This document shows, one piece after another, positions 1 to 12,237 of a DNA stretch of 64,000 nucleotides. The stretch is from assembly GCA_037576195.1 (NCBI GenBank), contig CM075103.1, positions 496,001 through 560,000 on the forward strand, read 5' to 3'. Both the position numbers and the translations under genes were made by a program. The stretch's first letter is position 1. Each line of letters starts with the position of its first letter. Below the pieces are notes generated by a model that did no database searches, was not told where the DNA came from, and was given only the letters and a program-made list of their open reading frames with translations. This stretch comes from Phytoseiulus persimilis (taxonomy: Eukaryota > Arthropoda > Arachnida > Mesostigmata > Phytoseiidae).

Positions 1-3000
1 CCAGAATTCCACTTCAACTCGATGTATGAAGTCAGGGGATGCGATTCACTTGGTCGTGACCCTCCCTTGTCAGTTTTCCGTGACGCGAGGATGGCGAGCC
101 ATTTCCCAGTCGAGGATAACTTCACCCTCTACACTGAACTTTTGCAGAGCGCGAGCACTCTAGCGCTAAGATGTCCTAGTCCAATGAGAACGCCGCCCAA
201 TCTTGAACAGGCATGAGAGAAACGAATTCGACAAATTGGGTCAGAATGGTTGACACCCGCAAGAAATGGGAGGGGAGATGCTCCTCTGAAATTGATCAGA
301 AGCTCATGAGACTTTGGGTTTCCTAGTGATCTGGACGCAGGCCGAGGGGGGATGTTCCGTTGCCTCTGGTCTTAATTTCACGTGAATCAAACTCGGAATT
401 AAGGCGACGGTTACCTGATTCTGGCGCTCACGAAAAGTCGCGAGATGTCCCATTACTGGTAAACTCTCTTAAGACCGAATGCCTTCCCATCCTCAAATTG
501 GTTCAACCTCGGCGCTCCTAGCTGCTCTAGCAGATAGCGGTCAGAGCAGGAACGGATTGAGCTGAAGATGCGCTCTAGATTTTGCCTTAATCCCAACACG
601 AGGACAGTTGCGGTTCCACCATTGATCGGTATGCGTCGCAATGAGGGGAGCTGATCGTGAACACGAGTTGGTCCAACAGAAGTGCCTGAAGTAGCCAGAG
701 TAGATATTATCCATGCGTCATCGAGCTCCCGATTCACTCCCGGTTTTTGGGCACGGAATTCTCCTTCCAGCTGTACTCAGCTATTTCATCATTCGCTCAG
801 TCGTCTTGCTACCGAGGAGCAGCGTACTCCCCACGCTCATTACAGCATCAAGGAGTCGAGCGGTCCGATCAGACAGCCCGCCAGCTAGCTCCCTTGTTGT
901 ATTAGGTGTGTCTTCCGATAATTACAGTTCTTCGATCCTGGTTATCATCCATCGAAGGGAGCTCCCCAAACAACGAGGAGCGGAAGCGAACTTTCAGACC
1001 ATATACAGCTCCGCCAAAATTATCAGATCTGTAGACCGAGAACTCATGCCCCTCTATAATAATGGAAGAGATGAGTCGTTGTATTCTACCTGGAACAACT
1101 TCTCAAAGTTGGAATCGTGATGGAGTAGACGAACGTGAAGTTTCCCCTATATTTTCGAGATTCAGGTTCGACACGAATCGGAATCTCTCGCGAACGACGA
1201 ATGCATCTGAGCCTCGCGCTGTTCTCCCGCAGGGAGAGGAAAAGAGTGCTCCGAATATTACAGTGTCTCCTTCGAACGCAGGTTAGCGTGGCCACTTTGG
1301 TAGCTTTAAACTTGTGAACAAACATGGAGGAGTCGTTGCGCTTCAGAGCGCAGCATCTGGCGATACAGCAAGATTCCGACCATTTGCTCGGTTCTGGCTG
1401 CGGCGAAGAAGATATTCCTGTTTGGCATGATCACTCAAACCCAGGAATCCCATCAGATCCGAATGAAGTGCCAAGGTCACTGGAGATTTCTAGGATCTGC
1501 CTCCGGGGTAGCGTTTTCCTGTTCTCCAACGATCGAGTGGATTTTTTTTTTTCATTCACTCATTGCAAGTATCCAGGCTTCCTCCCGTCCCGCGTTGTAG
1601 CCGGATTCCTAGATCCTGGACGATTAATTCATCAGCGCGGAGCGGCCAGGGCTCACAAGGCTAGGTTCAGGAGACGAATGTTTCTTTCCCAAAATCGGAT
1701 CGCAAACAGCACTGGACATTCGACCCGTCCCGCTTGGTTCCACCTCGCGGCGAGAGGTTCGATATGGTGCAAGTATTTCTCTCAGGTTTCGAGCTTCCAC
1801 TCGTTAGCTTTGACGTCGGAGGTTGCGAGCGCCGTTTCCGCTGCATCCAGCTTTCACGCATGGTCTCCATGTCTTTGCGACGCATGCTTGAACTCAGGGA
1901 CTACAGTGGTGGAGTTTCCACACTCGGAAGCACCATTCCTGGGGTTCTATCTCGGTCTGGCCTCTGGTAGTTCGTTGAAATGAACTCAGCCGCATCATAA
2001 GGCACGTTGAGAACTTGAACGATCCGAACTTGCTCGGCATGAACCACTCCTGACTCCGGAGCTTACGTTCCCTTGAATGGAGATCCGGAATCTGTCCCTG
2101 GATTGAGAGGTAAACTATGGAAGTCGCTAGTACGGTTGGGCTGCTCTGCTGTGTTTCCGGTCTCAGCACCAACAAATCGGCGACCTGCGCTCTGAAGAAG
2201 TTCGAATCGCTTTTCATGGCGACGACTCGTGCTAGGTCATGCTGTCTCGATTCTGGATGATGCACAGCGATTCGGTGTACAGTACAGCCTCGATTATTTT
2301 AACCAATCAATGAGGGGAAAAGGTTTACGAAATCGGGAGTGGAAATACTCGAGGCTGTAAATCGAAATTTGGGTTGTATTGTAATGGGAGTTGTACCGTG
2401 ATTGGAATCGGGGCTAGAATCTGAATGGTTGAAATATTCGAGGTTGTGCTGCACGCAGGAATTTGTCCCAGACGGAGTACAGAATTGCCTACCCGAGTCT
2501 CATCTCTAATCATTCATCGTTGATTTGTGATCTCCTGTGACTTATTCTACAAAGTTTAATGTATGTATACTCTTCAATCGATTTCCGGAATATTTTCAAA
2601 GCGAGGTCGTTCTGAAGTGGGTAGCGCCAAGCAATCGGGAAATCAATCGAGCCGTGCCCTTGCGTTGGCGAAAAATAAGTTAGAACGCCCATAGAGCCAG
2701 TGAAATCTTCACCAATCGAACCGCCCGCATAAATTCGTAAGAATTCGTCGATTTGGTCAGACTCTATCCGATCTGGACAACGGTTCGGAGAATGAGAGAA
2801 CTTCAAGAATATGATCTCTGTCTTCGATCTCCAGAGCCTTCTTGACAATGTGAGACGCGTCGTTTCGAACTTATCGCGGTTCTACCTCATCTTCGACCGC
2901 CTTGTGTATCGCTGAGCACTCCTTGCGAGGATTCCGTTCGTTGTTTCAGAGTATTTCCTTTCTCATAGATGTCCTCATTAGTGACGCCGAGGAACCTTCA

Positions 3001-6000
3001 TCAGAACCCCGCGCTAATTCGCTTCATCCAATGTTTTTGCTAGAAAGTAACTCATCCATTGTCATTCGAATCCTCCTCGTCGAGGGCTCAGGCAGATCCG
3101 AGACCTCACTACGAGAGGCAAGCGTTTTGCTCCGAAGTTCGGGAACTTCCGCTCTGGTGGCAGCGCCGGAGCAGAAGTTCTGGCCGCACAGGGACGAGTA
3201 CCATATCAAGAGTACAACGGATAGATAACTAAAAACACACCATAGGACAAGGGCCCCCCGGACGAGCTGCCGAGGAAAACTTGTGGACCGGCGCTTGAGC
3301 CGTGGAGATGAGAGAAAGACTTGGGAACGCGAACAGAATGAACTCTCTCTTCTCTTAAAAAAAAGGGGGATTCATTCCGTTCGTTCCGGAAGGGATTCAT
3401 CTTTCCACCTATCACCATCGACGTGCTCATACTGCACTTGACGGATCAGGAAATTATTGCCGGCATGCCTGTGTTCTGCAAGAGTGCATCATCACGCCAA
3501 GGCTGCGGGGAGGCGAGGACAAACGGTAGACAGCAAGCTCTCAGTTCGGAATCGGGCGGAAAGCCTGGATCCTCGCCCCTGAGATCCGGTTTGAGGGAGT
3601 TTGGTTCGATCCATCGATCCCCGACGGTGAGACAGACTGACTCAATCGAGCCCCCTTCCCTTCCGGTTCTCAGCGAAGATTCCCAGTTTGTTTGCAACTA
3701 TATCTTGAGTCGACCCTCAATGAAGCCCTGCCTCCAATGGGGAGGGATTCTCGATCGCAAGAGTCGCAATCGACGATGAAGCTCTGCTGAGTATAGTGGG
3801 GTTGATGTAGAGTCGGAAATCACTGTTCTCAGCAGCCTGGCCAGCATCCTCCGATCGGATGCCGTGCATTCCGTTTTGTGGTGGAGGTCTCCAGCAGTGA
3901 AAGTTCTCCCTCGACCGGCCTTGTCTCACGCGACCGCAGCCGGCCATGTCGCGGAACTCACAAAATCGGCTTCGTCAAGCTTCGGAACGGATTCGAACAC
4001 GTACTGTTTTGCTATCGTTCCACAGAACTTCCCGCGACATCGATACTTGTCCCGAAAATCGCGTGGGGAAACTATTTTCAGAATCCTCGATGAGTCTCCC
4101 TGGAACCCGGCCGCCTGGGATTGGCATCATGGGTAGGTTGATAAACGCCGTCTGCCATCGAGGGGCCCGAACTGGGGCGAAAGCAAGCCACGGCACTCCC
4201 TTGCCATTTACCGTCGCTGATCATGTCTGTAGCCTGGTTTATCCGTCTCGGGCACGATCGATCCAGCCAACACAACATCGTACGATTCCGTTTTTTTTTC
4301 CCTCGAAAAGTTGCTGCTGCTCCTCCTCCTCCTCGAAAGTCGGTTCTTGTTCTCCAGCGGGGGACACTACGCGAGGTTCGACGCCGTGTTCGCTTCTCAT
4401 TTCATTGAAATTCCATTCCCGTCAAGGGTCGTCAGCGGAGCGCAGTCGGTTTATCTCCTCCTCATTCCCCGACTTCTTTCGCCGATCCGAGGGTCGGAAA
4501 GCTAGCTGCTAGGCATGATAGACGCCGACATTGTGTCTATGAAGCGTATCTCTGAAGGGAGGGAGCGAGCGAGGGTGGGTGATGACGGCGACGACGATGA
4601 CGAGGCCCTCTTCTCTCCTCGTTCTAACCGCACGCAATAGAGCTCTTATCGGAGTGAAATTAATGATCATTCTACCAGTCTATGCGGAGCCACCAAAGAA
4701 CTTTGGCACAAAATAATTGTGTTCTCTATTCTGCCTCCTGAGATCATTAGAGCTGCCTGGCGACCATGGGAGAGAGGTGAACTGTCGAGCACGATACGAA
4801 AAGATCAATCTTCGCTCCTCTGAACGGAGGACGTGGAGCTGGAGATTTGTCAGTGTCAGTTGCAGGCCGTTGTTCATTAGAACAGGAATGATTCCGAGAC
4901 AAGCCCTTCAGAATCCTGTTGTCTTCCCGAAGCAGTTGACCAAGTCATGATCGGGGCGACCGAAAACAAAAATGCTCGAGTCCTGCTGTCCATGTCGCTG
5001 AAAAGCATGTGAAATCGTCGTACCTTGCGTTGACAACGACATTCACAGCCACCCTACGTAGCCGGTTGAATCCGTCCACTGCCAGGGAATTCCGTCAGTG
5101 AGGCAGTCTCTCGACATTGCCCCTAACTGGGCCCCTAAGTTTACGAACAAACATTTTTGGTTCATTGTATCGCTGTGAGGGCTTGCGTCGTTCCGCGCCT
5201 TCAGTCTGGTATGGAGATCGACGGCTGTTGCGATCTGTGAAGGGTACATATGATACCCACAGAGGAGTATTACCGCTCGTGCGTTGAACAACCACAGTTA
5301 ACTTCGGAGTCAGCTGACGAGAAGTCCGGGGAAACTCTCTCAAGCCTTGTCTCCAGTCTAGATCTCCCAAACATACTCGTCACACGCAGAGCGACCCCTC
5401 GGAGCCCTGGCTAGCTTGACATGTCATTCCCCGTAACTTTCCGTCCCGCTTCGATGGTTTCTCATTGCGTGGAGGACGCATTCGCCTCCTCCCGTTTGCT
5501 TTCCACCATGACTGCAATACCCACCTCTAATCCACCGGCTCAGAGTGAGGTATGGAAAATCGTTCTGAAACTAGCCAGGGAGAAACAAATTAAATCGCGG
5601 CCGGGTGTTCCCGGCTCCCGATCAGCACCGTGCGTCGTGTCAACGACAAGGGAAATCAAGTCTCAGGGTGCAGTTTTGAAAGATCGTTCGTTGTCGTATC
5701 TTCAAGACGAACCAAAAAAAAAACGATCAGCCATGAGCATGCTACGAGGTCCGAGTTTTCATGGTTGTCGCAGCCGTTGCGCTTGTTAATTCTTATGTTA
5801 CAAGCCCGCCTTAATATACGCGTCTACCGGGCCATTCCCCACCGAGCTGCTACTTGGGAACGACACCTGTAACTCAGGGAAGTCGCAAGAACTCCATCGT
5901 TGAGATATCTCGAACAAATATCTGCAAAGCAACGGCGTCAGAGAACGCGAGCCGCACGAGGAGTTTTGAGCTCTCGGGAGAAGTAGGCCGACGCTGGATC

Positions 6001-7392
6001 ATGGGAAAATATCCAAGTGATATTATCTTATAGCTAGAAGAGCTATGCTGCGGTCATCTGGAGGATAGAACTTCACACTCCCTCTTCCTCTGCTTCCTCA
6101 AGAGCATTCTATCTCGCTTTCGAGCGGCTCTCCTCTGGAGAGGACAGGATGAAATTCTGATCCACGGAGACTCCTCTTATCCTACACGAGAATTAGGAGT
6201 CAGCCGAGAAAGCCGAGACACAGCCTGGAGCCTAGAAACTTTCCAGCCTCGTCCGCCCGCAGACGATGCACAAGAGCTGTTTACGAAAACTGAGTGAGCT
6301 TTCCGTCTCGATCGAATCGAGAAGAAGCTCCTGACTGTAGCGACCCCGATAGAGTTCAGTCGAACCGCTCTCGACTTCCTGACTGGCTCTTCGATGCTGA
6401 CTGCGTCCTCCTTCGATCTCGTCCGACTTAACGATCCGTCTTGTCTAGTCGACGAGCAGCTCGCTGAGGATCATGAGCGTTTTGTGTATCAACCGATTGG
6501 CTCGTGAGCTCATCTTCGCGGTAGAGCTCGATGTAGCATCGTCGTATTCGATTGGGCGAAATGACTCATCTACAAACCTCCAATGTCCTCGAATCTGCGA
6601 TTCTCGCTTCCGCTCCGAGAACTTTTGTGTGGTCAGCGCGTATATCGAGGTCTTCGGGCGATGCATCAATCTCGGTGACATTGTTTACAACGATGGCATT
6701 CAGAAATAGCGACAGCTACTTGTGGGACGTATAGAGCTGCATCACATATTGCCTTCGGAGCTCATTCATATGGAACGCTACACACCAGTTTATTATGCTC
6801 GTGAGGACGAACCCTGTGGCCGGGTTTTTCGAAGCGGGCGCCGACCGGAATACGGATCCTACGGAGAGGAACCGACCCATCGGATTCGTATCCGCTGGCA
6901 AGGAATTCATCCCGGACAGGATTCAAGAAAATGATCTCAAAAGTTCACAGGGTGGACGGCTTCGCAGGCGATGATGATTCCCTCTGAGGAAAGCATTCCC
7001 TCGAAACGCGATCTCCCACGGCTCGAGTTCTCCCGGAAACATGAAACCTGCATTACGGAGCCATACGAGACAATGCATAGAAACACAACAAGGCGAGATG
7101 ACATTCGATTCCTTTTTCTCTGTCCGGCATACTTACTCTCGGAGACTTCATCCCGAGCTTTCTGCGAATAACCCGGTCGGCCACTTTCCCTTCCTTGCCT
7201 CCCTCCGGAAAGGGTCTGCTCGAGAGGGCGCTGATATCGCCCCGGAGGAGGAGTCTTTTCTGAAAGAACCCCGAAATTGAACTCGGGTGCCCCATCACGT
7301 TAGAAGAGCAGCCGAAGCTCCATCGAGTGCACTTGATTTTCTCTTAGCATTCGTGTTCTCTTCGAGGTCCAACGACATCGCCACGTTGCAGA
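1..7392. other. Gene-poor stretch, no gene recognised
   Basis: Open frames here are short (the longest about 219 codons from an ATG at 1324), unsupported by any family I recognise and not linked by convincing splice sites. Composition is about half GC with short T and A runs and no long tandem array. The right part may hold 5' untranslated or promoter sequence of the sarcoglycan gene that starts at 7393. I cannot exclude divergent exons. Confidence 0.5.
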
Positions 7393-10300
7393 ATGGAATT
7401 GATCGATGGACTCGAAGTCAACGCGGCCGCTTCTGATAGGCCGCATCCGAGAAAATTCAAAGCTCATGCGGCATCTCTGCTCGGCTTCCAGTTGTTGATG
7501 GTTTTAACCGCGTTCATTGGAAGCTGTACCCTCTCCATGAACATTTTTCTCATAAGGATCTTCCACGTGACCAATGGTGGAATTAGGTCCGTGAAGTTCT
7601 CGTCGGAATCAGGACTGTGGTTCAAAGACGATGTTGTCTTTGCTGAAATGCTGAAGACGAGCCAGCTGTCGCATATCAGTCATAACAGGGTAGGTTTGAA
7701 TAGAATCGAGCACCATGACCCAACAACCTCGATTAGCTGAGTCCACCAGACTGAGAGAATCCTAGTTGCCCTCTCTGCCTCGACTATTCTATGAGAACGG
7801 TCAAGTATAACCCGGTCCTTTCCGCAATGATTCCGACTTTGGATTTTTCGTGAAACCTGACGCAGACAACAGTATTTCCTCGTCGTCTCTAAATTCAGAT
7901 TGAGTCCAGTTGATGAGCTATTTAGAAGAATCAATCAGATCAGCAAGCTAGGGGAGCCAAGCGAATGTCGCACATTGCTCGGCGCATCCCCTGGGCTCAG
8001 TTTGCGTCAGCGGTCTCAGCGCGTCTCGTCTTGCGTCGGCGGTGATTCCTCAATCGTTCCATCGGAATGGCGTTTGTGGCCTCTCGATTAGGTCTTCGCA
8101 CCCCCTGGATCTGGAATTCCTGTTCCAGGACCAATCATCCTGCAGAGAAACTAATTCCTACGATCGTTCCCGAGATGGAACGGGGAAGTTTGCCACAACC
8201 CGACGCCCATACGCCGTCGTCACCATCATCGAATGACTTCTACCGAGAAACCTCATGGGGAACACCTCTCAGCAAAGGAGAATCACAGGCAGACGACCAT
8301 TTTGTCCCCGCTCCGTTGAGACGAGCACGGACGAGGGCGTCTCACAGATGTCCCCTTTCAGAACCGATGAAGCTGAGAAACGACCTGTTGCAGTGCCTAG
8401 CAATTGCATCTATCTAGACGATCTCAACAAAAGCACCCGAGAGTCAGATCGAGTTCGACCCTGTTCCACGTCATTCTGGTCTGTCGCCGCTCGCATCCCT
8501 CCGGCTGCCCTTACCTACACGACCACCGTCTTGGGACGTGGGAGAGCAGAATGTCGGATCATGAAGGTTTAAGAATGAGTTCACACTCTCCATAAGCAGC
8601 GCTCGCTGAGGAACCCGAGCGGATAAAACAACCGAGAAACCTGACAGGATATCGCAGTGAGTCCCCCTGCCGAAGAAGTTTGAACGATCCTGAGAATGAT
8701 CTGGGATTCGGTACGATATCGATAAGAGAACTCTCAGTTGGGGTGGCTCGAAAAGTCACTCTGGTGCACCGCACCTCGGTGCCAATGAAAGAAAAAACGA
8801 ATACACCTACAAAGGCTCTCGAGCTGCGGGCGGAGGAAAGCTGAAATCGTCGACGTTTCCCCGAACTGGCACCCATAAATTCGTACCTTCAGGGTAACCA
8901 CGGCGTTCTCCGGAGCAAGCCGGCAGACGGAACCGATTCCCACCCATACCCCTGAGGAATTCAAAGGTGTCTCGCCTGTGAGGCAGATCCCGTTACAAAC
9001 CTCTATAGAGTTGGAGTTTTGTCTGTTCTGAATGAACGCGAATGTTGAAGAGCCTCAGAGGACCTGGGTCTGTCGTTCCGTTCGGTGTGAGCCTGCTTGA
9101 TCGTCCATGGATTCTCCTCTCTGGAAGTTTCTATTCGCTGAGGAATCAGTGTTTCTCAACCGTTGCCCCCTCATCGAACCCCAGTCAGAGCGCCCTCAGG
9201 CTCTTGGCGGTCGACTGACACCCGACACCGGTGCCCGCTGTAAGCTCATTCTCACCCATCTCGTGCTAACCTGTCCGGAGTTTACATATAATTTGAGGTC
9301 GCTTTCCGCTTGACCAGTAACGCGGCCTAATCAATCGAGCCGGGCTTCTCGCACAAGTCCTGTCTCGTTTCGACGAACCTTCGATCTTTGGATGTGGGAA
9401 CGGAACGTTCATTCGTCTCAGGGAAAACTCGCTTCCTCTTCATGACAGAGCTCGCGCAATCGGCGCATAGCTTCGGATACTGTTCACTCGTGAACAGCCA
9501 TCGCCCGAGGAATTCCACAATGTTGACAGCCTCGATGGAACAACTTCGGAATTAGCCTCCGATCATTCGCCATGGGAAAACCGACAGCCAAGAAAAAGCC
9601 CTTTCATAGGCGGATGAGCAGCGATTGTCACATGTGCGGGTGGGCATCAACTTCTCTATCATCGAAGTCGCAGTCGTTCTCTCTCGGAAAAAGTCACCGT
9701 GTGTTAGGGGTCTATGCCTGTTTCCAGGGCCTCATGATCTCAATCCGTTCATTTTGCGTTTGTGTGCTCTATCAACCGGGTCGCTTTCCGGGCATCCCGT
9801 CGTACAGCTATGAGCATACAGCACGAGCGAATGCATTCCATACGAACTCAAGCAAAGAGCAGAAACTTCAGAGCTGAATACAAATCAGTGGCCCCACTAG
9901 GGATGCGAGGATTCGAAGCGGACTTGTTTGATTTCTACTCGGGCCATTGCTACTCACCCAAGCTCGACAAGACACGACGAAGCCAGTCGAGAGAGCCCTC
10001 GAGTGCAAATGGACCGAAATCATTCTTCGGGCTCATTCAACGAAGAGATGCGATTCAGTTCAATACGCGGGCTGTTCATCAGGACATCCAGGGAGCCTCG
10101 AAGAAAGCCATGAGCCACCCGTTTCCCCCGAGGTGTCCATGAGGCCAGGGCCAAACGAGCCGTCCACCCTGGTCGGGACAAATATTCGGAATGAACGAAA
10201 GACTGGAATCCGCAGATAGTCCCGAGTCCTCATTCTCTCGAGAAAGGATGGGAGAGATACTGAAACTCAGCTCGGAATTGCTTCCCCCACCGGCGATCAA

Positions 10301-12237
10301 AGAGAATAGATTTGGACAGAGAGTCCAACGCGCATCAACCAGCTGAGGAGAGGGGAGGTTGTCGAGCTAGAAGAGCTCGGAAACAAACTGAGAGTTACCA
10401 ACACGGAGAACTCTTATTGGATTCGATTGTACTTTCCAGGGCGTCGACGGATTCGTGATATCATCTGGGCGAGATATCCATATCGAATCCAATGCTCGCA
10501 CCGGCAGTGTCAACTCCTTGACCTTGTCAGATGGGAATTTCGACGTGCGTGGAAACTTGTTTGCCGTTCATTCGACGTCTAGCAGCGAAGACGCCATCTT
10601 CCAGGCTGGTATCGAGGAGGTGCTCATTTCTGCCAGCGATCTTCCAATCGCGGCGTCGGCGGGCTTCACCCTCCAAGGCTCGCTTATTTCAAATACGGTT
10701 CGAGGGGATCCCAATCATGATTTCAGGTGAACGCTAGCGGATAAATAAATCGAATGACTTGGTGATTTCGCCGGAGGCGTCTGCCACCGCAAGTGAGGAA
10801 ACTCAAAAATTTTCAATGAATCAGGGTCGGATCGCCGACAGGGAAGGTGAACGTCCGGAGCGGAGGTGACACCATTATCGTCTCCAAGTCTGAGTACTTG
10901 TCAATAAAATCCGGCGTGGACTTGAATGTGAGATCGGAGAGTGGCGCGGTGAGTTATGCCATTCACTTTGTTTTCAGGGAGAATTCGTTTTGGGCGACAG
11001 AGACGCACACGTGAGCGCTTCGGTTCCACCGATTCGTTTCTTGACGTAGCCAGAGAACTCTGCTACCTGTTCCTCCCGCCGATTCGGATTACCAACGACA
11101 GAAAAGAAAACGTAGACACCCACGGTGGAAAGATAAATCGGCTGGAAGCTGAATCAACTAGAAGATTGACAACTAGAAGAAGAAGCCCAGACTCAGGCTT
11201 CATGACTAAGGCTGAAAGAAAATTGCGGAAGGCCTGGAAATCGCGGAAACCGCGATTTTTGGTCTTCACCGCGATTTTTGGTCTTTTCCGCGATTTTGGG
11301 CTTCCTCCGCGATATATTTCGTTTCCGGCTTTCACCGCGATAACCGAGGACGTTCGAATCACTGCAGTAGCTTCTCAGCTCTTCTTCGAGCATGATCCCT
11401 GGTTCGACGAAGTAGACTTGGCGAGGGCGGAGCTCAGAATGTTCTTTAACTCAGCGTTCCAGTCGGCAGTGTTGCCGTGGAGCGGTCTCTCAAGCATGTG
11501 CTCAAAAGTATCGAGAGATGACCCCCGTAGAATGCTGAGCCGAATTAAGTCGTCTACAACATGCTTCATCCAAACGCTAATATGCTCTGAAGCTTGCGTA
11601 CGAATCAAGCTCAACGCAGATCTACATTTTAATATTAGATATTTAATAGGTGAACGAATTCCCACGCTGTGATAGGACCTCTCTAGTATTGCAAGGTGCT
11701 CTTGTTGTGTTCAAATGGAAGGAACGGTGTGTTTCTGCATCGTTGCACCATTTACTCAGTTTTGATCAAGTTTGCTGCGGAACACACATGATCTCATAAC
11801 TCTTCACGATTCTCGAGCGATTCACTCAGTTTCCGCGATTTTCTGATTCGTTACCGCGACTCGCCCGCGATATTCGCGTTTTTTGACCGCGACAAATTTT
11901 CAGCCCCACTCGTGACTCGAGAAACTGTATCCGAATCACCCCTGTAATTCAACCTAAGAGTCTGAAGAGGTTCTGAGCATCACAAGCTAATCGCTGGATC
12001 TGATCTTTACAGGTCATACTCGAATGTCCAAAACTTGAAATAAAGAACCTGCCTGTGACTGAGTTGAGAAGTGTTCGAGCAAAACGAGAAGCTCAATCCC
12101 CGGGTCGAATGGCCGATTCGAGAGATGAAATTCAATCCTACGCACTATGCTCATGCAAGAGTGGCAAGATATTCTATGTTCCCGAGGAGGAAAACTGCAA
12201 TGCGAGCTTGTCTTTCTGCAAGGACCAGGAAGACTGA
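7393..12237 (+). CDS. Scg-delta-like: Gamma/delta-type sarcoglycan (4 exons)
   Basis: Single-pass type II membrane protein of the sarcoglycan subcomplex, which in muscle links dystrophin to the extracellular matrix. Exons by splice motifs: 7393-7689, 10440-10726, 10825-10948, 12013-12237; phases 0, 2 and 0 agree and give 310 residues (vertebrate delta-sarcoglycan is about 290). Residues about 1-28 are cytoplasmic, 28-56 a hydrophobic anchor, and the rest is the extracellular beta-rich region (motifs SGRDIHIESNA, SGVDLNVRSESG, EIKNLP). The C-terminus keeps the family's cysteine cluster, C-x-C then two more Cys, ending SFCKDQED. The ATG at 7393 is the first in frame and gives a normal length; an upstream coding exon is not excluded. 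Intron 1 is about 2.75 kb and intron 3 (10949-12012) carries a dispersed repeat. Gamma, delta and zeta forms cannot be told apart here. Confidence 0.88.
11225..11640 (+). repeat. Dispersed repeat copy A with CCGCGATTTTTGG tandem units
   Basis: It lies inside sarcoglycan intron 3. It opens with four to five imperfect copies of a roughly 17-19 bp unit, CCGCGATTTTTGGTCTT. About 200 bp later comes a block (from about 11469) that resembles one at 63358: GTTGCCG(T/C)GGAGCGGTCT, then (C)AA(G/T)CATGT and GAGAGAT(G/T)AC. More scattered CCGCGA units occur at about 11831-11890. Shared order of units and block at both sites indicates one repeat family. No terminal repeats or ORF of its own were recognised. 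Confidence 0.6.

Noticed and set aside
1324-1983. 219-codon frame on the plus strand
   Set aside because: No recognisable domain, contains a run of T translated as Phe, no splice or neighbour support.
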